Of a DNA stretch of 64,000 nucleotides, positions 36,189 to 47,513 are shown piece after piece. Positions within the stretch are counted from its first letter, which is position 1. Every line of letters begins with the position of its first letter. The stretch covers positions 1 through 64,000 of the forward strand of contig MDJB01000023.1 in assembly GCA_001752465.1 (NCBI GenBank), in the 5' to 3' direction. A program made the translations under genes and the position numbers. Below the pieces are notes generated by a model. That model had not been told where the DNA came from. It saw only the letters and a program-made list of their open reading frames with translations, and searched no databases. This DNA comes from Haemophilus quentini (GTDB lineage: Bacteria; Pseudomonadota; Gammaproteobacteria; Enterobacterales; Pasteurellaceae).

Positions 36189-38780
36189 ATGCTGTTTCCT
36201 TTGTCATTATCTTTTCCTTTAACGCCAAGTGCGGTCAAAATTGAGCGAGAAAATCTCAAGCAATTTGAGCTAGAGAATTTTTCTCGTTATTCCATTTTTG
36301 AGCTTATTGAAAATCGCAGTGATTTTTATGATGCCTTATTGATTCAACTTTGGCAGGAAATGGGATTAAGTGAACAACTGGGGATTTCTTTAATTGCGGT
36401 GGGCGGTTATGGACGGAGTGAGATGTTTCCTTTGTCGGATTTAGATTTTTTAATTTTGGTCGAGCAAATACCTAGCCCAGAAATTGAAGAAAAAATCACC
36501 CAATTTATCCAATTTTTATGGGATTGTGGCTTTGAGGTGGGAAATAGCGTTCGAACCTTAGAGCAATGCGAATCGGAAGGGAAACAAGATATTACGATTG
36601 CCACCAATTTATTAGAAGCAAGATTTCTTACTGGAAATCGACCGCACTTTGATGAGCTAAATAAATTGGTAAAACGTGCTGATTTTTGGTCGAAAGAAGA
36701 TTTTTTTAATGCCAAAGTGCAAGAGCAAATAGAACGTTATCAGCGTTATCACAATACGGCTTATAACCTTGAGCCAGATATTAAGTATAGCCCGGGTGGT
36801 TTGCGTGATTTGCATTTGTTGTATTGGGTGGCGTTGCGTCATTCGGGCGCTTTGACCCTTGAGGCCATTTTACAAAGTGGTTTTATTTATCCTCAAGAAT
36901 ATCAGCAACTACAAGAAAGTCGTGCATTTTTATTTAAAGTGCGGTTCGCTTTGCATTTGATTTTGAAACGTTACGATAATCGTCTGTTGTTTGATCGTCA
37001 AATTAAAGTCAGTGAATTGTTGGGTTTTCGCGGAGAAGGCAATCAAGCTGTGGAAAAAATGATGAAATGTTTTTTTCAAGCTCTGCACCGAATTTCTCTG
37101 ATTAGTAATTTGTTGATTCAGCATTATCGAGAAAATGTGCTTTCATCAAATCAGGACTGCGTGATTCATCAGTTAGACAATGATTTTCAACTGATTAAGC
37201 AATGCTTATGTTTGCGTAATAGCCTTGTTTTTCAAGAAAAACCAGAGCGAATTTTAGATCTATTCTTTTATTTAACGCAGTACGAACAGGCCAATATTCA
37301 TTCTGATACCTTGCGTCAATTACAAATTTCCTTAGATCAATTACCACAAAAATTATGTGAAATTCCTGCAGCTCGGGAAAAATTTCTACGTTTGTTTAAT
37401 CAACCTAATGCGATTAAGCGTGTGTTTATGCCGATGCACCAATATGGCGTATTAACAGCGTATCTTCCGCAATGGCAAGCCATTGAGGGATTAATGCAAT
37501 TTGATTTATTCCATATTTATACGGTGGATGAGCATACATTACGCGTGATGTTGAAATTGGAAAGTTTTCTGTCACAGGAAAGTGCTCCAGAACATCCCAT
37601 TGCTTATCGAATTTTTAGTCAACTTTCTGACCGCACTTTACTTTATATTGCTGCGTTGTTCCATGATATTGCAAAAGGGCGAGGCGGTGAGCACGCAGAG
37701 CTTGGCGCAGAAGATGTGGCAGACTTTGCGCAATTACATGGTTTAGATCGTCGAGAAATTGATACCCTTGCTTGGCTCGTAAAATCCCATTTGCTGATGT
37801 CAATTACTGCGCAACGTCGTGATATTCATGATCCTGAAGTAGTTATGAATTTTGCGGAAGCCGTGCAAAATCAAGTTCGATTAGATTATCTCACCTGTTT
37901 AACGGTGGCGGATATTTGTGCAACCAATGGTAATTTGTGGAATAGCTGGAAACGTTCTCTTTTTGCCTCTTTATATGAATTTACAGAACAGCAATTTGCA
38001 CAAGGCATGAAAGAATTACTTGATTACTCAGAAAAATCGGAAGAAAACCGAAAACTTGCACAACAAATTTTAACGCAGGATTATTCTGATATTGCACCAA
38101 TCTTGATTGAGCAATTATGGGCTCGTTGTCCTGAAGATTATTTTGTGCGTAATACGCCAAAACAAATCGTGTGGCATACAAGTTTGCTAGTGGATTTCGC
38201 TGAGGCATTATTAGTGAAAATTAGTAATCGCTTTTCACTTGGCGGCACGGAAGTGTTTATTTATTGCCAAGATCAACCGCATTTATTTAATAAAGTCGTG
38301 AGTACCATTGGCACAAAAAAATTCAGTATCCACGATGCACAGATTATTACGACACAAGATGGTTATGTTTTTGATAGCTTTATCATCACAGAACTTAACG
38401 GAGAATTAGTGGAATTTGATCGTCGCCGAGAATTAGAGCAAGCCCTAACATTAGCTCTTCAAAGTGAAAAATTACCCGCACTTTCTATTATGCCTAATCG
38501 TCAGCTTCAACATTTTATTGTACAAACCGACGTGCGTTTTTTACATGAAAACAAAAAAGAACATACTGAAATGGAACTGGTTGCGTTGGATAAACCTGGG
38601 TTATTAGCGCAAGTGAGCCAGATTTTCAGTGAGCTAAATCTCAATTTATTGAATGCGAAAATTACCACTGTGGGCGAGAAAGCTGAGGACTTTTTTATTT
38701 TGACGAACCAATTTGGGCAAGCTTTGGATTCTCAGCAAAGAGAAATATTACGTAACGTGCTGTATCGAAATATTGGATAG
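36189..38780 (+). CDS. glnD: Bifunctional uridylyltransferase / uridylyl-removing enzyme
   Basis: GlnD senses glutamine and modifies the PII protein. The 863-aa product has all domains: an N-terminal nucleotidyltransferase with [15 protein letters not shown] near residue 70, and a GlnE-like helical region. An HD phosphohydrolase domain ([12 protein letters not shown]) near 495 and two C-terminal ACT domains follow. Length matches E. coli GlnD (890 aa) closely enough. Four exact uptake signals lie in the gene. It is transcribed away from the tor operon, with about 230 bases between them. Confidence 0.96.
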   Translation: MLFPLSLSFPLTPSAVKIERENLKQFELENFSRYSIFELIENRSDFYDALLIQLWQEMGLSEQLGISLIAVGGYGRSEMFPLSDLDFLILVEQIPSPEIEEKITQFIQFLWDCGFEVGNSVRTLEQCESEGKQDITIATNLLEARFLTGNRPHFDELNKLVKRADFWSKEDFFNAKVQEQIERYQRYHNTAYNLEPDIKYSPGGLRDLHLLYWVALRHSGALTLEAILQSGFIYPQEYQQLQESRAFLFKVRFALHLILKRYDNRLLFDRQIKVSELLGFRGEGNQAVEKMMKCFFQALHRISLISNLLIQHYRENVLSSNQDCVIHQLDNDFQLIKQCLCLRNSLVFQEKPERILDLFFYLTQYEQANIHSDTLRQLQISLDQLPQKLCEIPAAREKFLRLFNQPNAIKRVFMPMHQYGVLTAYLPQWQAIEGLMQFDLFHIYTVDEHTLRVMLKLESFLSQESAPEHPIAYRIFSQLSDRTLLYIAALFHDIAKGRGGEHAELGAEDVADFAQLHGLDRREIDTLAWLVKSHLLMSITAQRRDIHDPEVVMNFAEAVQNQVRLDYLTCLTVADICATNGNLWNSWKRSLFASLYEFTEQQFAQGMKELLDYSEKSEENRKLAQQILTQDYSDIAPILIEQLWARCPEDYFVRNTPKQIVWHTSLLVDFAEALLVKISNRFSLGGTEVFIYCQDQPHLFNKVVSTIGTKKFSIHDAQIITTQDGYVFDSFIITELNGELVEFDRRRELEQALTLALQSEKLPALSIMPNRQLQHFIVQTDVRFLHENKKEHTEMELVALDKPGLLAQVSQIFSELNLNLLNAKITTVGEKAEDFFILTNQFGQALDSQQREILRNVLYRNIG

Positions 38781-38855
38781 TCCTTTTTATAAAAATATAT
38801 TTCTAGGTAAATTTGCCTTATGTTATCCTTTACAAAAAAATTTTAGGGTCACACT

Positions 38856-39923
38856 ATGCTGAGTATTTTTATTACTTTTCTTGGCGCATTTTTAACATTG
38901 ATTGTGATGCGACCAGTTGCCAATTGGATTGGATTAGTTGATAAGCCAAACTATCGTAAACGTCATCAAGGCGCAATTCCGCTAATCGGTGGTGTGTCGC
39001 TTTTTGTTGGAAATCTTTGCTATTACTTGATGGAATGGGATCAGCTTCGATTACCGTATCTCTATTTGTTCAGTATTTTTGTTTTATTAGCGATTGGGAT
39101 TTTAGATGATCGATTTGATATCAGTCCTTTCTTAAGAGCAGGGATTCAAGCAATACTGGCGATTTTAATGATCGATCTTGGGAATGTTTGTCTTGATCAT
39201 CTAGGTCAAATTTTAGGGCCTTTCCAGTTAACACTTGGTTCAATTGGTTTGATTATTACCGTCTTTGCCACTATTGCGATTATTAATGCCTTTAACATGA
39301 TTGATGGTATTGATGGATTGCTCGGTGGGCTCTCTTGCGTTTCTTTTGCCGCGATTGGTATTTTAATGTATCGAGATGGGCAAATGGATATGGCGCACTG
39401 GAGTTTTGCTTTAATCGTATCGATTTTACCTTATTTGATGCTAAATCTAGGGATTCCATTTGGACCGAAATATAAGGTGTTTATGGGCGATGCGGGGAGT
39501 ACATTAATTGGCTTTACCATTATTTGGATTTTGTTATTGAGTACGCAAGGAAAAGGGCATCCTATGAATCCAGTAACCGCACTTTGGATTATTGCGATTC
39601 CTTTGATTGATATGGTTGCGATTATTTATCGCCGAGTACGTAAAGGTAAAAGCCCATTCCGACCAGATCGTTTACATGTTCATCATTTAATGGTGAGAGC
39701 GGGTTTAACATCAAGACAAGCCTTTTTATTGATTACGTTTGTTTCTGCAGTTTGTGCAACTATCGGTATTTTAGGGGAAGTTTATTATGTGAATGAATGG
39801 GCGATGTTTGTCGGCTTTTTCATTTTATTTTTCCTTTATGTCTATTCAATTACACGTGCATGGCGAATTACTCGTTGGGTAAGAAGAATGAAACGTCGCG
39901 CAAAACGGTTGAAGAAAGCATAA
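38856..39923 (+). CDS. wecA: UDP-GlcNAc:undecaprenyl-phosphate GlcNAc-1-phosphate transferase
   Basis: WecA starts polysaccharide chains on the undecaprenyl-phosphate carrier. The 355-aa membrane protein has about eleven hydrophobic segments. The polyprenyl-phosphate sugar-transferase motifs are present: DDRFD near residue 85, NAFNMIDGIDG near 144, FMGDAGS near 209, and the HVHH segment near 279 typical of WecA. The C-terminus is strongly basic. The neighbours do not make a polysaccharide cluster. Confidence 0.93.
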   Translation: MLSIFITFLGAFLTLIVMRPVANWIGLVDKPNYRKRHQGAIPLIGGVSLFVGNLCYYLMEWDQLRLPYLYLFSIFVLLAIGILDDRFDISPFLRAGIQAILAILMIDLGNVCLDHLGQILGPFQLTLGSIGLIITVFATIAIINAFNMIDGIDGLLGGLSCVSFAAIGILMYRDGQMDMAHWSFALIVSILPYLMLNLGIPFGPKYKVFMGDAGSTLIGFTIIWILLLSTQGKGHPMNPVTALWIIAIPLIDMVAIIYRRVRKGKSPFRPDRLHVHHLMVRAGLTSRQAFLLITFVSAVCATIGILGEVYYVNEWAMFVGFFILFFLYVYSITRAWRITRWVRRMKRRAKRLKKA

Positions 39924-39965
39924 AAAATAAAGGCTTGTGTTATTAAATCACAAGCCTTTATTTTT
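39924..39965 (+). terminator. wecA terminator
   Basis: A long stem (AAAATAAAGGCTTGTG and its complement) with a 9-base loop begins at the wecA stop codon and ends in TTTTT. Symmetric A and T runs make it bidirectional. Confidence 0.85.
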
Positions 39966-40004
39966 CCGCACTTTTTAACATTTTGGTGATCTATTTTTGT
40001 AGAT

Positions 40005-40036
40005 AGAAAAAATCCCCAGCCTTTTGGCTAGGGATT
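40005..40036 (-). terminator. tRNA-Gly terminator
   Basis: Read leftward, AATCCCTAGCC and GGCTGGGGATT form an 11-bp stem with one G-U pair and an AAAA loop, followed by TTTTTTC. It lies 7 bases after the tRNA. Confidence 0.85.
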
Positions 40037-40042
40037 GATATT

Positions 40043-40118
<76 letters not shown>

Positions 40119-40143
40119 AGTTCACATCAGTGAATGAGGTCGC

Positions 40144-40171
40144 ATTATACAAATATTTTTAGGGCTTGCAA
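40144..40171 (-). promoter_or_regulatory. tRNA-Gly promoter
   Basis: Read leftward, TTGCAA (complement of 40166-40171), a 16-bp spacer and a consensus TATAAT (complement of 40144-40149) precede a GCGACCTC discriminator. Start near 40138. Confidence 0.75.
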
Positions 40172-40211
40172 GGGCAATTTCATAAAAAGAAATTTTTTGT
40201 TGAAGTTTTCG

Positions 40212-40760
40212 TCAATCTAATTTTATGAAATGTTCGCGATAATAAGCTAGCTCTTTAATCGATTCTCGAATGTCATCTAGCGCCAAATGCGTATTCTCTT
40301 TTTTGAAGCCTTCTAAAATTTCAGGTTTCCAACGTGCAGCAAGTTCTTTTAATGTGCTCACATCTAAATGACGATAATGAAAATAATCGGCTAAATCAGG
40401 CATATATTTCACTAAGAAGCGTTTATCTTGGGCAATGCTGTTACCGCAAATTGGCGATGAACCTTTGGGAATCCATTTTTTTAAAAAGTCTAAGGTTTGT
40501 AATTCTGCTGCACGTTCGGTAAGTTTGCTGGCTTTTACGCGTTCAATTAAGCCATTTTCACTATGTGTTTTTTGGCACCAATCATTCATTTTATTGAGTA
40601 ATTCATCAGACTGATGAACCGCTAATACTGGGCCCTCTGCCAAAATATTCAAATTTTTATCTGTCACAATAGTCGCAATTTCAATAATACGTTCTTTTTC
40701 CGGATCTAAACCGGTCATTTCTAAATCAATCCAAATAAGATTTTGTTTATCGAATGACAT
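40212..40760 (-). CDS. orn: Oligoribonuclease
   Basis: Orn degrades 2-5 nt RNAs left by other RNases and clears pGpG. The 182-aa product is a DEDDh exonuclease: Asp and Glu in [10 protein letters not shown] near residue 12, Asp in SIAQDKRFL near 112, His in ENTHLALDD near 158 and the following Asp. I start at ATG 40760 (MSFDKQN), which aligns with E. coli Orn (181 aa); an in-frame ATG at 40781 would add 7 residues. It diverges from rsgA. Confidence 0.96.
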   Translation of the reverse strand: MSFDKQNLIWIDLEMTGLDPEKERIIEIATIVTDKNLNILAEGPVLAVHQSDELLNKMNDWCQKTHSENGLIERVKASKLTERAAELQTLDFLKKWIPKGSSPICGNSIAQDKRFLVKYMPDLADYFHYRHLDVSTLKELAARWKPEILEGFKKENTHLALDDIRESIKELAYYREHFIKLD

Positions 40761-40830
40761 AATATCAGGTATCCTATGCAAAAATTTTTTTCATTTTACC
40801 AAAAACAAGGGAAAAAACGACCGCACTTTT

Positions 40831-41871
40831 ATGGATAAACGTAAATTAACTCAGAACCAAACTAGAAGAATTCAATCGAATAATGCGAAAACATTACATC
40901 GCCATAAGAAAAAAGAGATTGAATGGTCAGATGAAATGCTTGGTGAATCACAAGAAGGTGTTGTGGTAACGCGTTATTCGATTCATGCAGATGTCGAAAA
41001 TGAACAAGGCGAAATTTATCGTTGTAATTTGCGTCGAACTTTGTCGAGTTTGGTGGTGGGAGATAAAGTTGTTTGGCGTAAAGGCAATGAACAATTACAA
41101 GGTGTGAGTGGCGTGATTGAGGCGATTCACCCTCGAGAAAATGAAATTTCCCGCCCTGATTATTATGATGGTTTGAAACCCATTGCGGCGAATATTGATC
41201 GTATTATTATTGTATCAGCGGTGTTGCCAACGCTTTCCTTAAATATTATCGATCGTTATCTTGTGGTGTGTGAAATTGCGGGAATTACGCCTCTCATTGT
41301 TTTGAATAAAGCGGATTTATTGGCACAAGAACAGCGTCAAGAAATTGAAGACCAACTTAAAATTTACCAAGATATTGGCTATGAGATTTTAATGCTTTCA
41401 GCAAAGAGCGGTGAAAATATGGAAAATTTAACCGCACTTTTGGCACAAGGCACAGCGATTTTTGTTGGGCAATCTGGTGTCGGTAAATCGAGTTTAATTA
41501 ATCATATTTTGCCTAGCGTAAACGCTCAAGTAGGGGATGTGAGTGAAACATCAGGGCTAGGGCAGCATACCACGACATCATCGCGTCTTTACCATTTGCC
41601 ACAAGGTGGTAATTTAATTGATTCGCCAGGAATTAGAGAATTTGGGCTTTGGCATTTAGATGCAGAGCAAATCACAAAAGGGTATCGAGAGTTTCAATAT
41701 GTTTTGGGAACCTGTAAATTCCGTGATTGTAAACATTTGAGCGATCCAGGATGTGCATTACGTGAAGCAGTGGAGCAAGGGAAAATTTCGCCTGTTCGTT
41801 ATGATAATTATCATCGATTAATTGAAAGTTTGCGTGAAACAAAATCACAGCGTCATTTTTCAGCAGTTTAA
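40831..41871 (+). CDS. rsgA: Ribosome small-subunit-dependent GTPase A
   Basis: RsgA assists late maturation of the 30S subunit. The 346-aa product has an N-terminal OB fold, then a circularly permuted GTPase in which NKAD (G4) precedes GQSGVGKSS (G1) and DSPG (G3). A C-terminal zinc motif follows ([14 protein letters not shown]). An uptake signal ends 2 bases before the ATG, in the place where a ribosome-binding site would lie, and no clear SD is visible. Confidence 0.95.
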   Translation: MDKRKLTQNQTRRIQSNNAKTLHRHKKKEIEWSDEMLGESQEGVVVTRYSIHADVENEQGEIYRCNLRRTLSSLVVGDKVVWRKGNEQLQGVSGVIEAIHPRENEISRPDYYDGLKPIAANIDRIIIVSAVLPTLSLNIIDRYLVVCEIAGITPLIVLNKADLLAQEQRQEIEDQLKIYQDIGYEILMLSAKSGENMENLTALLAQGTAIFVGQSGVGKSSLINHILPSVNAQVGDVSETSGLGQHTTTSSRLYHLPQGGNLIDSPGIREFGLWHLDAEQITKGYREFQYVLGTCKFRDCKHLSDPGCALREAVEQGKISPVRYDNYHRLIESLRETKSQRHFSAV

Positions 41872-41949
41872 CGATTGCGCACTATGTGTAATAAATAAAC
41901 TATTTATCTTTTTTTTTATGATTTAATTCAAGCTTTTTAGTGTTTATTC

Positions 41950-41978
41950 TTGATTATTTTGCTTTGAAAAAGGATACT
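41950..41978 (+). promoter_or_regulatory. ptsH promoter
   Basis: TTGATT (41950-41955), a 17-bp spacer and GATACT (41973-41978) predict a start near 41985. The -10 overlaps the left arm of the hairpin at 41976-42007. Confidence 0.5.
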
Positions 41979-42007
41979 AGGGCAACTTCCTAGTTTTTTA
42001 TTTTTTA
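41976..42007 (+). terminator. Terminator upstream of ptsH overlapping its promoter
   Basis: A 6-bp stem ACTAGG / CCTAGT with a 7-base loop is followed by TTTTTTATTTTTT. It can end readthrough from rsgA or a distal pts promoter. A transcript starting at 41985 would lack the left arm and escape. Confidence 0.6.
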
Positions 42008-42032
42008 ACCATTAATTAGTAGAGGTAGCATT

Positions 42033-42290
42033 ATGTACTCAAAAGATGTTGAAATCACCGCGCTAAACGGTTTACACACTCGTCCAGCAGCACAATTTGT
42101 GAAAGAAGCTAAAGCATTTTCTTCTGATATCACAGTCACGTCTGCTGGTAAGAGCGCAAGTGCAAAAAGTTTGTTTAAGCTACAAACATTAGGGTTAATG
42201 CAGGGAACAGTGATTACCATTTCTGCAGAAGGCGAAGATGAGCAACAGGCTGTAGACCATTTAGTTGCTTTAATTCCAACTTTAGAATAA
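42033..42290 (+). CDS. ptsH: Phosphocarrier protein HPr
   Basis: HPr relays phosphate from enzyme I to the sugar-specific IIA proteins. The 85-aa product has the phospho-His15 in GLHTRPAA and Ser46 in SAKSLFKL. Length equals E. coli HPr. AGAGG precedes the start. It heads the ptsH-ptsI-crr set, and the IIAB of the mannose system at 21.8 kb is one likely acceptor. Confidence 0.98.
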   Translation: MYSKDVEITALNGLHTRPAAQFVKEAKAFSSDITVTSAGKSASAKSLFKLQTLGLMQGTVITISAEGEDEQQAVDHLVALIPTLE

Positions 42291-42298
42291 TACTGACG

Positions 42299-42331
42299 TA
42301 GCCATAAAATTGAGAAATTTTATGGCTATTG
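42299..42331 (+). promoter_or_regulatory. Strong hairpin between ptsH and ptsI
   Basis: A 13-bp perfect stem TAGCCATAAAATT / AATTTTATGGCTA with a 4-base loop lies 8 bases after the ptsH stop. The sequence after it (TTGTTTATC) is only weakly T-rich, so it may be a leaky terminator or a 3'-end stabiliser that keeps HPr more abundant than enzyme I. Confidence 0.65.
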
Positions 42332-42369
42332 TTTATCTATCCCTTTTTTAATTATTTCGGAAGGTATCT

Positions 42370-44097
42370 ATGATTTCTGGCATTCTCGCATCCCCAGGTA
42401 TTGCCTTTGGTAAGGCACTTGTTCTTAAAGAAGAAAAGATTATTCTTGATACGCAAAAAATTACTGATGATCAAATTGACGCAGAAGTCGCTCGATTTTA
42501 TGAAGGTCGTGCATTGGCGGTGGAACAACTTCATTCAATCAGAGAGCGTGCATTAATTTCTTTAGGTGAAGAAAAAGCTGCGATCTTTGAAGGTCATTTG
42601 ATGATTCTTGAGGATGAGGAATTAGAAGAAGAAATTCTTGATTACCTTCGTTCAAATAAAGTCAATGCCGCAGTTGCAGCGAGCAAAATTATTGATCAAC
42701 AAGTCACAATGTTATCGGAGATCGATGATGAATATTTGAAAGAGCGTGCTGGCGATATTCGTGATATTGGTAACCGTTTAATTAAAAATATTTTGGGCAT
42801 GTACATAGTTGATCTTGGAGATATTCAAGAAGAATCAATTCTTGTTGCTTATGATCTTACTCCGTCAGAAACCGCTCAACTTAATCTTGAAAAAGTATTA
42901 GGGGTTGTCACTGATATTGGTGGTAGAACATCTCATACTTCTATTATGGCGCGTTCTTTAGAATTACCGGCGATTGTAGGCACAAATAATGTGACCGAAT
43001 TAGTCAATACAGGTGATTACTTAATTTTAGATGCGATAAATAATCAAGTTTATATCAATCCAACACAATCTCAGATTGATGAATTAAAAAACCTTGAAGC
43101 TAAAATTTCTGAGGAAAAAGCAGAGTTAGCTAAATTAAAAGATCTCCCCGCAATCACCTTGGATGGACACAAGGTTGATGTCGTCGCGAATATCGGGACA
43201 ATCCGTGATTGTGAAGGGGCAGATCGCAATGGTGCGGAAGGTATTGGTTTATACCGAACAGAATTCTTATTTATGGATCGTGAACAGCTTCCGACGGAAG
43301 AAGAACAATTCATTGCCTACAAAGAAGTCGTAGAAGCAATGAACGGGCGTTTAACCGTGCTTCGTACTATGGATATTGGTGGCGATAAAGAGCTTCCATA
43401 TTTAGATTTACCAAAAGAAATGAATCCATTCTTAGGATGGCGTGCGATTCGTATTGCGTTAGATCGTCGTGAAATTTTAAATGCACAATTACGCGCGGTG
43501 TTGCGTACTTCAGCGTTTGGTAAATTGGCAGTGATGTTCCCGATGATTATTTCTGTAGAAGAAATTCAAGAATTAAAAGCGGTTATTGAAACATTAAAAG
43601 CTGAATTACGTGCGGAAGGTAAAGCGTTTGATGAGCATATCCAAGTAGGTGTCATGGTTGAAACGCCATCCGCTGCCGTAAATGCAAAATTCTTAGCTAA
43701 AGAAGTGGATTTCTTCAGTATCGGTACTAACGATTTAACTCAATATACTTTGGCGGTGGATCGAGGTAATGAGTTAATTTCGCATCTTTACAATCCAATG
43801 CAGCCATCTGTGCTTGGTTTAATTAAACAAGTGATTGATGCTTCTCATGCAGAGGGTAAATGGACGGGAATGTGCGGTGAATTAGCTGGTGATGAACGTG
43901 CAACCTTATTACTACTTGGTATGGGATTAGATGAATTTAGTATGAGTGCTATTTCTGTACCTCGAATTAAAAAATTAATCCGTAATATGAATTTCCAAGA
44001 TGCAAAAGCCCTTGCTAATGCCGCATTACAAAAACCGACCGCTTCGGAAATTGAGCAGTTAATCGAAGAATTTTTGGCGGAAAATGCATTAAATTAA
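42370..44097 (+). CDS. ptsI: PTS enzyme I
   Basis: Enzyme I takes phosphate from phosphoenolpyruvate and gives it to HPr. The 575-aa product has the phospho-His189 in [13 protein letters not shown] and the PEP-binding domain with a [10 protein letters not shown] segment near 295. The active-site cysteine is in [11 protein letters not shown] near 502. Length matches E. coli (575 aa). An AAGG site lies just before the ATG. Confidence 0.98.
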   Translation: MISGILASPGIAFGKALVLKEEKIILDTQKITDDQIDAEVARFYEGRALAVEQLHSIRERALISLGEEKAAIFEGHLMILEDEELEEEILDYLRSNKVNAAVAASKIIDQQVTMLSEIDDEYLKERAGDIRDIGNRLIKNILGMYIVDLGDIQEESILVAYDLTPSETAQLNLEKVLGVVTDIGGRTSHTSIMARSLELPAIVGTNNVTELVNTGDYLILDAINNQVYINPTQSQIDELKNLEAKISEEKAELAKLKDLPAITLDGHKVDVVANIGTIRDCEGADRNGAEGIGLYRTEFLFMDREQLPTEEEQFIAYKEVVEAMNGRLTVLRTMDIGGDKELPYLDLPKEMNPFLGWRAIRIALDRREILNAQLRAVLRTSAFGKLAVMFPMIISVEEIQELKAVIETLKAELRAEGKAFDEHIQVGVMVETPSAAVNAKFLAKEVDFFSIGTNDLTQYTLAVDRGNELISHLYNPMQPSVLGLIKQVIDASHAEGKWTGMCGELAGDERATLLLLGMGLDEFSMSAISVPRIKKLIRNMNFQDAKALANAALQKPTASEIEQLIEEFLAENALN

Positions 44098-44157
44098 ACA
44101 AAATTGTTTGATTTTACGTTAAAATAATGACCATCTATGAATTGATAGGAGATTAAA

Positions 44158-44658
44158 ATGGGCTTATTTGACAAGTTATTCGGTTCAAAAGAAAACAAAT
44201 CTGTGGAAGTTGAAATTTATGCACCTATCTCTGGTGAGATTGTAAATATTGAAGATGTTCCCGATGTGGTTTTCTCTGAAAAAATCGTGGGTGATGGTGT
44301 TGCTATTCGTCCTACCGGTAACAAAATCATTGCGCCAGTGGATGGTGTGATTGGTAAAATTTTTGAAACCAACCATGCTTTCTCAATGGAATCAAAAGAA
44401 GGTGTAGAATTATTTGTACACTTTGGTATTGATACCGTTGAGCTGAAAGGTGAAGGCTTTACTCGTATTGCGCAAGAAGGTCAATCTGTTAAGCGCGGTG
44501 ATACCGTGATTGAATTTGATCTTCCTTTATTAGAATCAAAAGCAAAATCTGTATTAACACCCGTTGTTATTTCCAATATGGATGAAATTTCTTGCATTGT
44601 GAAAAAATCAGGTGAAGTGGTCGCTGGAGAATCAGTGGTATTAAGCTTAAATAAATAA
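44158..44658 (+). CDS. crr: PTS glucose-type enzyme IIA
   Basis: The soluble IIA-Glc protein, also a regulator of adenylate cyclase and of sugar permeases in enteric bacteria. The 166-aa product has the paired histidines His73 (TNHAFSMES) and His88 (LFVHFGIDT). A short amphipathic N-terminus precedes the beta-sandwich. It lies 60 bases after ptsI with its own AGGAG site. No IICB-Glc is in this window. Confidence 0.97.
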   Translation: MGLFDKLFGSKENKSVEVEIYAPISGEIVNIEDVPDVVFSEKIVGDGVAIRPTGNKIIAPVDGVIGKIFETNHAFSMESKEGVELFVHFGIDTVELKGEGFTRIAQEGQSVKRGDTVIEFDLPLLESKAKSVLTPVVISNMDEISCIVKKSGEVVAGESVVLSLNK

Positions 44659-44671
44659 TTTCTTTACGATA

Positions 44672-44700
44672 AAAAAGTCCGCCTTTGTGCGGATTTTTTA
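44672..44700 (+). terminator. Terminator of the pts operon
   Basis: TCCGC / GCGGA with flanking A and T runs forms a hairpin 20 bases after the crr stop, followed by TTTTTTA. Confidence 0.75.
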
Positions 44701-44736
44701 TTTATGTAAATAAAACTGTGGTGTAGATAGGATTCA

Positions 44737-45951
44737 ATGGAAAAATTAAAAATGATCTATAAACTTACTGGCTCACTCCAAAATTACGTATGGGGAGGGC
44801 ATCAATATATTCCTCAATTACTGAATATTCCTGCAGAAGAAAATCAATATTATGCTGAATGGTGGTTAGGCGCTCATCATTCTGCGCCTTCAACCATTGA
44901 AGTCGATGGTAAAAATGTATTACTTACTGAATTTTTACAGAAAAATCCTACCGCACTTGGCGCACAAAGCCGAGCCAGTTTTGGTGATGAATTACCGTAT
45001 TTATTAAAAATTCTTGATGTCGCTCAACCTCTTTCCATTCAACTTCATCCAACAAAAACGCAAGCTGAAATAGGTTTTGCGGAAGAAAATGCGAAAGGCA
45101 TTGATTTAAAAGCATCAACACGGACTTATAAAGATAACAATCATAAACCTGAAATGATGATTGCTTTATCTGATTTCTGGTTGTTGCATGGTTTTAAAAA
45201 TAAATCGGACATTATTGAGACTTTAGAATCGAGATTATCTTTAGCCCCGCTTGCAAAAAAATTGAATGAACAAGATTTACATGCTTTCTATGCCGATATA
45301 ATGCAAGCAGAACAAGCTCAGCTACACCAATGGCTTTACCCTATTCTGTTGGAGAATCAAACTGCTTATGAGGCTAATAATCTGGATTTAACTAATCCAG
45401 ATTATTGGGTGCTTTACACCATTGATGCAATGAATATTTCTTTAGATAAATTAGATGCTGGTTTAATCTGCTTCTATTTGTTTAATATTGTGCACCTCAA
45501 AAAAGGCGAGGGAATTTACCAAGATGCTGGCATTCCACACGCTTATTTGCGTGGGCAAAATATTGAACTGATGGCTTGTTCGGATAATGTGATTCGAGGT
45601 GGTTTAACGCCTAAATATGTGGATATTCCAGAATTGCTTAAAATTGTTGATTGTCGTGAAGTGGAACCTAAAATTATCCCGTCGGCACCTCAAGACACGC
45701 GTATATTTACTTATGCTACTCCTGCGCAAGATTTCGCTTTGCTAAATATTCAATATGAATGTGGTGAAACGCATCATTTAAAAGCACAAAGTGCGAGTAT
45801 TTTATTGGTGATGAAGGGGCAGTTAAATTTACGCTCAGAAATGACCGCACTTTCTTTGAAACAAGGTGAGACAGCTTTCATTACCGCGAATGCTTCTTAT
45901 GAGGTGGAAGGCTTAATTGAAGGCTATGCAGTGGTGGCAAAATTGCCTTAA
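44737..45951 (+). CDS. manA: Mannose-6-phosphate isomerase, type I
   Basis: ManA converts mannose-6-P to fructose-6-P, the step that follows uptake by a mannose PTS. The 404-aa product has the zinc ligands in order: Gln and His in SIQLHPTK, Glu in HKPEMMIAL, and His in AGIPHAYLRG. The C-terminal cupin-like half is present. I keep ATG 44737, which has AGGA 5 bases upstream; ATG 44752 (MIYKLTG) is a possible alternative. It sits directly behind ptsHI-crr, which strengthens the link to sugar uptake. Confidence 0.93.
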   Translation: MEKLKMIYKLTGSLQNYVWGGHQYIPQLLNIPAEENQYYAEWWLGAHHSAPSTIEVDGKNVLLTEFLQKNPTALGAQSRASFGDELPYLLKILDVAQPLSIQLHPTKTQAEIGFAEENAKGIDLKASTRTYKDNNHKPEMMIALSDFWLLHGFKNKSDIIETLESRLSLAPLAKKLNEQDLHAFYADIMQAEQAQLHQWLYPILLENQTAYEANNLDLTNPDYWVLYTIDAMNISLDKLDAGLICFYLFNIVHLKKGEGIYQDAGIPHAYLRGQNIELMACSDNVIRGGLTPKYVDIPELLKIVDCREVEPKIIPSAPQDTRIFTYATPAQDFALLNIQYECGETHHLKAQSASILLVMKGQLNLRSEMTALSLKQGETAFITANASYEVEGLIEGYAVVAKLP

Positions 45952-46034
45952 TTTTATACAAAATAGGCTATAAAAGTGCGGGTGGATTTGATAGACTTTT
46001 TTCATTAAATCTACCCTAATAAAGGAGAAAAAAT

Positions 46035-46952
46035 ATGCTTGATGGATTCGCTATTTCCACATTAATTTTTGTGATATTAGTCGCATTAATTTTGTTTTCT
46101 ACAGTGAAAACCGTACCACAAGGCTATAACTGGACAATCGAACGTTTTGGTCGTTACACAAGAACATTAATGCCTGGGTTAAATTTAGTAGTGCCTTTTG
46201 TTGATCGTATTGGTCGTAAAATTAATATGATGGAACAAGTTTTAGACATTCCTTCCCAAGAAGTGATTTCTAAAGATAACGCCAATGTTTCTATTGATGC
46301 GGTTTGTTTTGTGCAAGTGATTGATGCCCGAAGTGCGGCTTATGAAGTGAATAATTTGGAACAAGCTATCATCAATTTAACCATGACAAATATTCGAACC
46401 GTGCTTGGCTCGATGGAGCTTGATGAAATGCTTTCCCAACGTGATTCTATTAATAGTCGATTATTGGCTATTGTGGATGAAGCGACAAATCCATGGGGGA
46501 TAAAAGTAACTCGTATTGAAATTCGTGATGTTCGTCCGCCTCGTGAATTGATTGATTCTATGAATGCTCAAATGAAAGCGGAACGAAATAAACGTGCTGA
46601 AGTATTAGAGGCTGAAGGGATTCGTCAGGCTCAGATTCTCCGTGCTGAAGGTGAAAAACAAGCTAGAATTCTAAAAGCGGAAGGGGAGCGACAAGAAGCC
46701 TTTTTACAAGCTGAAGCTCGAGAACGAGCCGCAGAAGCTGAAGCAAAAGCAACGCAAATGGTATCAGAAGCAATTACCAGTGGTGATACCAAAGCGATTA
46801 ACTACTTTATCGCTCAAAAATACACGGAAGCATTGAAAGAAATCGGTAGTTCAGGAAACAGTAAAGTCGTGCTTATGCCATTAGAAGCTGGCAATTTAAT
46901 TGGTTCTGTTGCTGGTATTGCGGAGTTATTAAAGGGCGATAAAAAATCTTAA
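46035..46952 (+). CDS. Stomatin/prohibitin-family membrane protein (QmcA-like)
   Basis: A 305-aa SPFH-domain protein. One N-terminal membrane segment (about residues 5-24) is followed by the SPFH domain (starting [17 protein letters not shown]). Next come a long Ala/Glu/Arg-rich coiled coil (about 178-250) and a short C-terminal region. Such proteins form large ring-like assemblies at the inner membrane and are linked to membrane quality control; the precise role here is unknown. An AAAGGAG site precedes the start. The NfeD-like gene follows after 83 bases, the usual pairing. Confidence 0.9.
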   Translation: MLDGFAISTLIFVILVALILFSTVKTVPQGYNWTIERFGRYTRTLMPGLNLVVPFVDRIGRKINMMEQVLDIPSQEVISKDNANVSIDAVCFVQVIDARSAAYEVNNLEQAIINLTMTNIRTVLGSMELDEMLSQRDSINSRLLAIVDEATNPWGIKVTRIEIRDVRPPRELIDSMNAQMKAERNKRAEVLEAEGIRQAQILRAEGEKQARILKAEGERQEAFLQAEARERAAEAEAKATQMVSEAITSGDTKAINYFIAQKYTEALKEIGSSGNSKVVLMPLEAGNLIGSVAGIAELLKGDKKS

Positions 46953-47035
46953 TTTAGATAAAGTGCGGTAATTTTTTTAATCGTTTATCACTGGACTTTT
47001 GTAATAAAAAACCCTTACAACAAATAGGAGAATCT

Positions 47036-47488
47036 ATGGCGGATTGGTTAATAAATTGGACACTTTGGCACTGGCTGATTTTAGGCTTTATTTTGCTTAT
47101 TGGTGAAGTGCTTACACCAGGGATATTTTTGCTATGGTGGGGCTTAGCGGCTTTAGTGACGGCATTTGTACAATTTCTTTTTCCAAGCCTTTCTCTTGCC
47201 TCACTTGCTATTTTTTATGCGCTATTAGCTTGTATACTTTCTGTGATTTGGTGGAAATATCAACATGGTAAAGATCGTCATGATCAATCTTATTCAACAT
47301 TAAACCAACGCGATCATGCCTTACTTGGTAAACAAGGCATTGTTCAAGAACTTGGCGCGAATGGAATTGGTCGGGGCGCTTTTGGCGACACAACTTGGCG
47401 CATTCAAGGTGATAATCTTACAGTCGGTGCATTGATTGAAGTTGAACGCGTGGATGGCATTACGCTGATTGTTAAAAAATCTTTCTAA
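47036..47488 (+). CDS. NfeD-like membrane protein (YbbK/YbbL type)
   Basis: A 150-aa protein with two or three membrane segments in the first 75 residues and a C-terminal OB-fold domain (GKQGIVQELGANGIGRG...). This is the short NfeD form that partners with a stomatin-like protein, as the gene order here shows. It carries no protease domain. AGGAG precedes the start. A strong terminator follows. Confidence 0.88.
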   Translation: MADWLINWTLWHWLILGFILLIGEVLTPGIFLLWWGLAALVTAFVQFLFPSLSLASLAIFYALLACILSVIWWKYQHGKDRHDQSYSTLNQRDHALLGKQGIVQELGANGIGRGAFGDTTWRIQGDNLTVGALIEVERVDGITLIVKKSF

Positions 47489-47513
47489 TTAGTTTTGGGT
47501 TTTATTCAATAAG

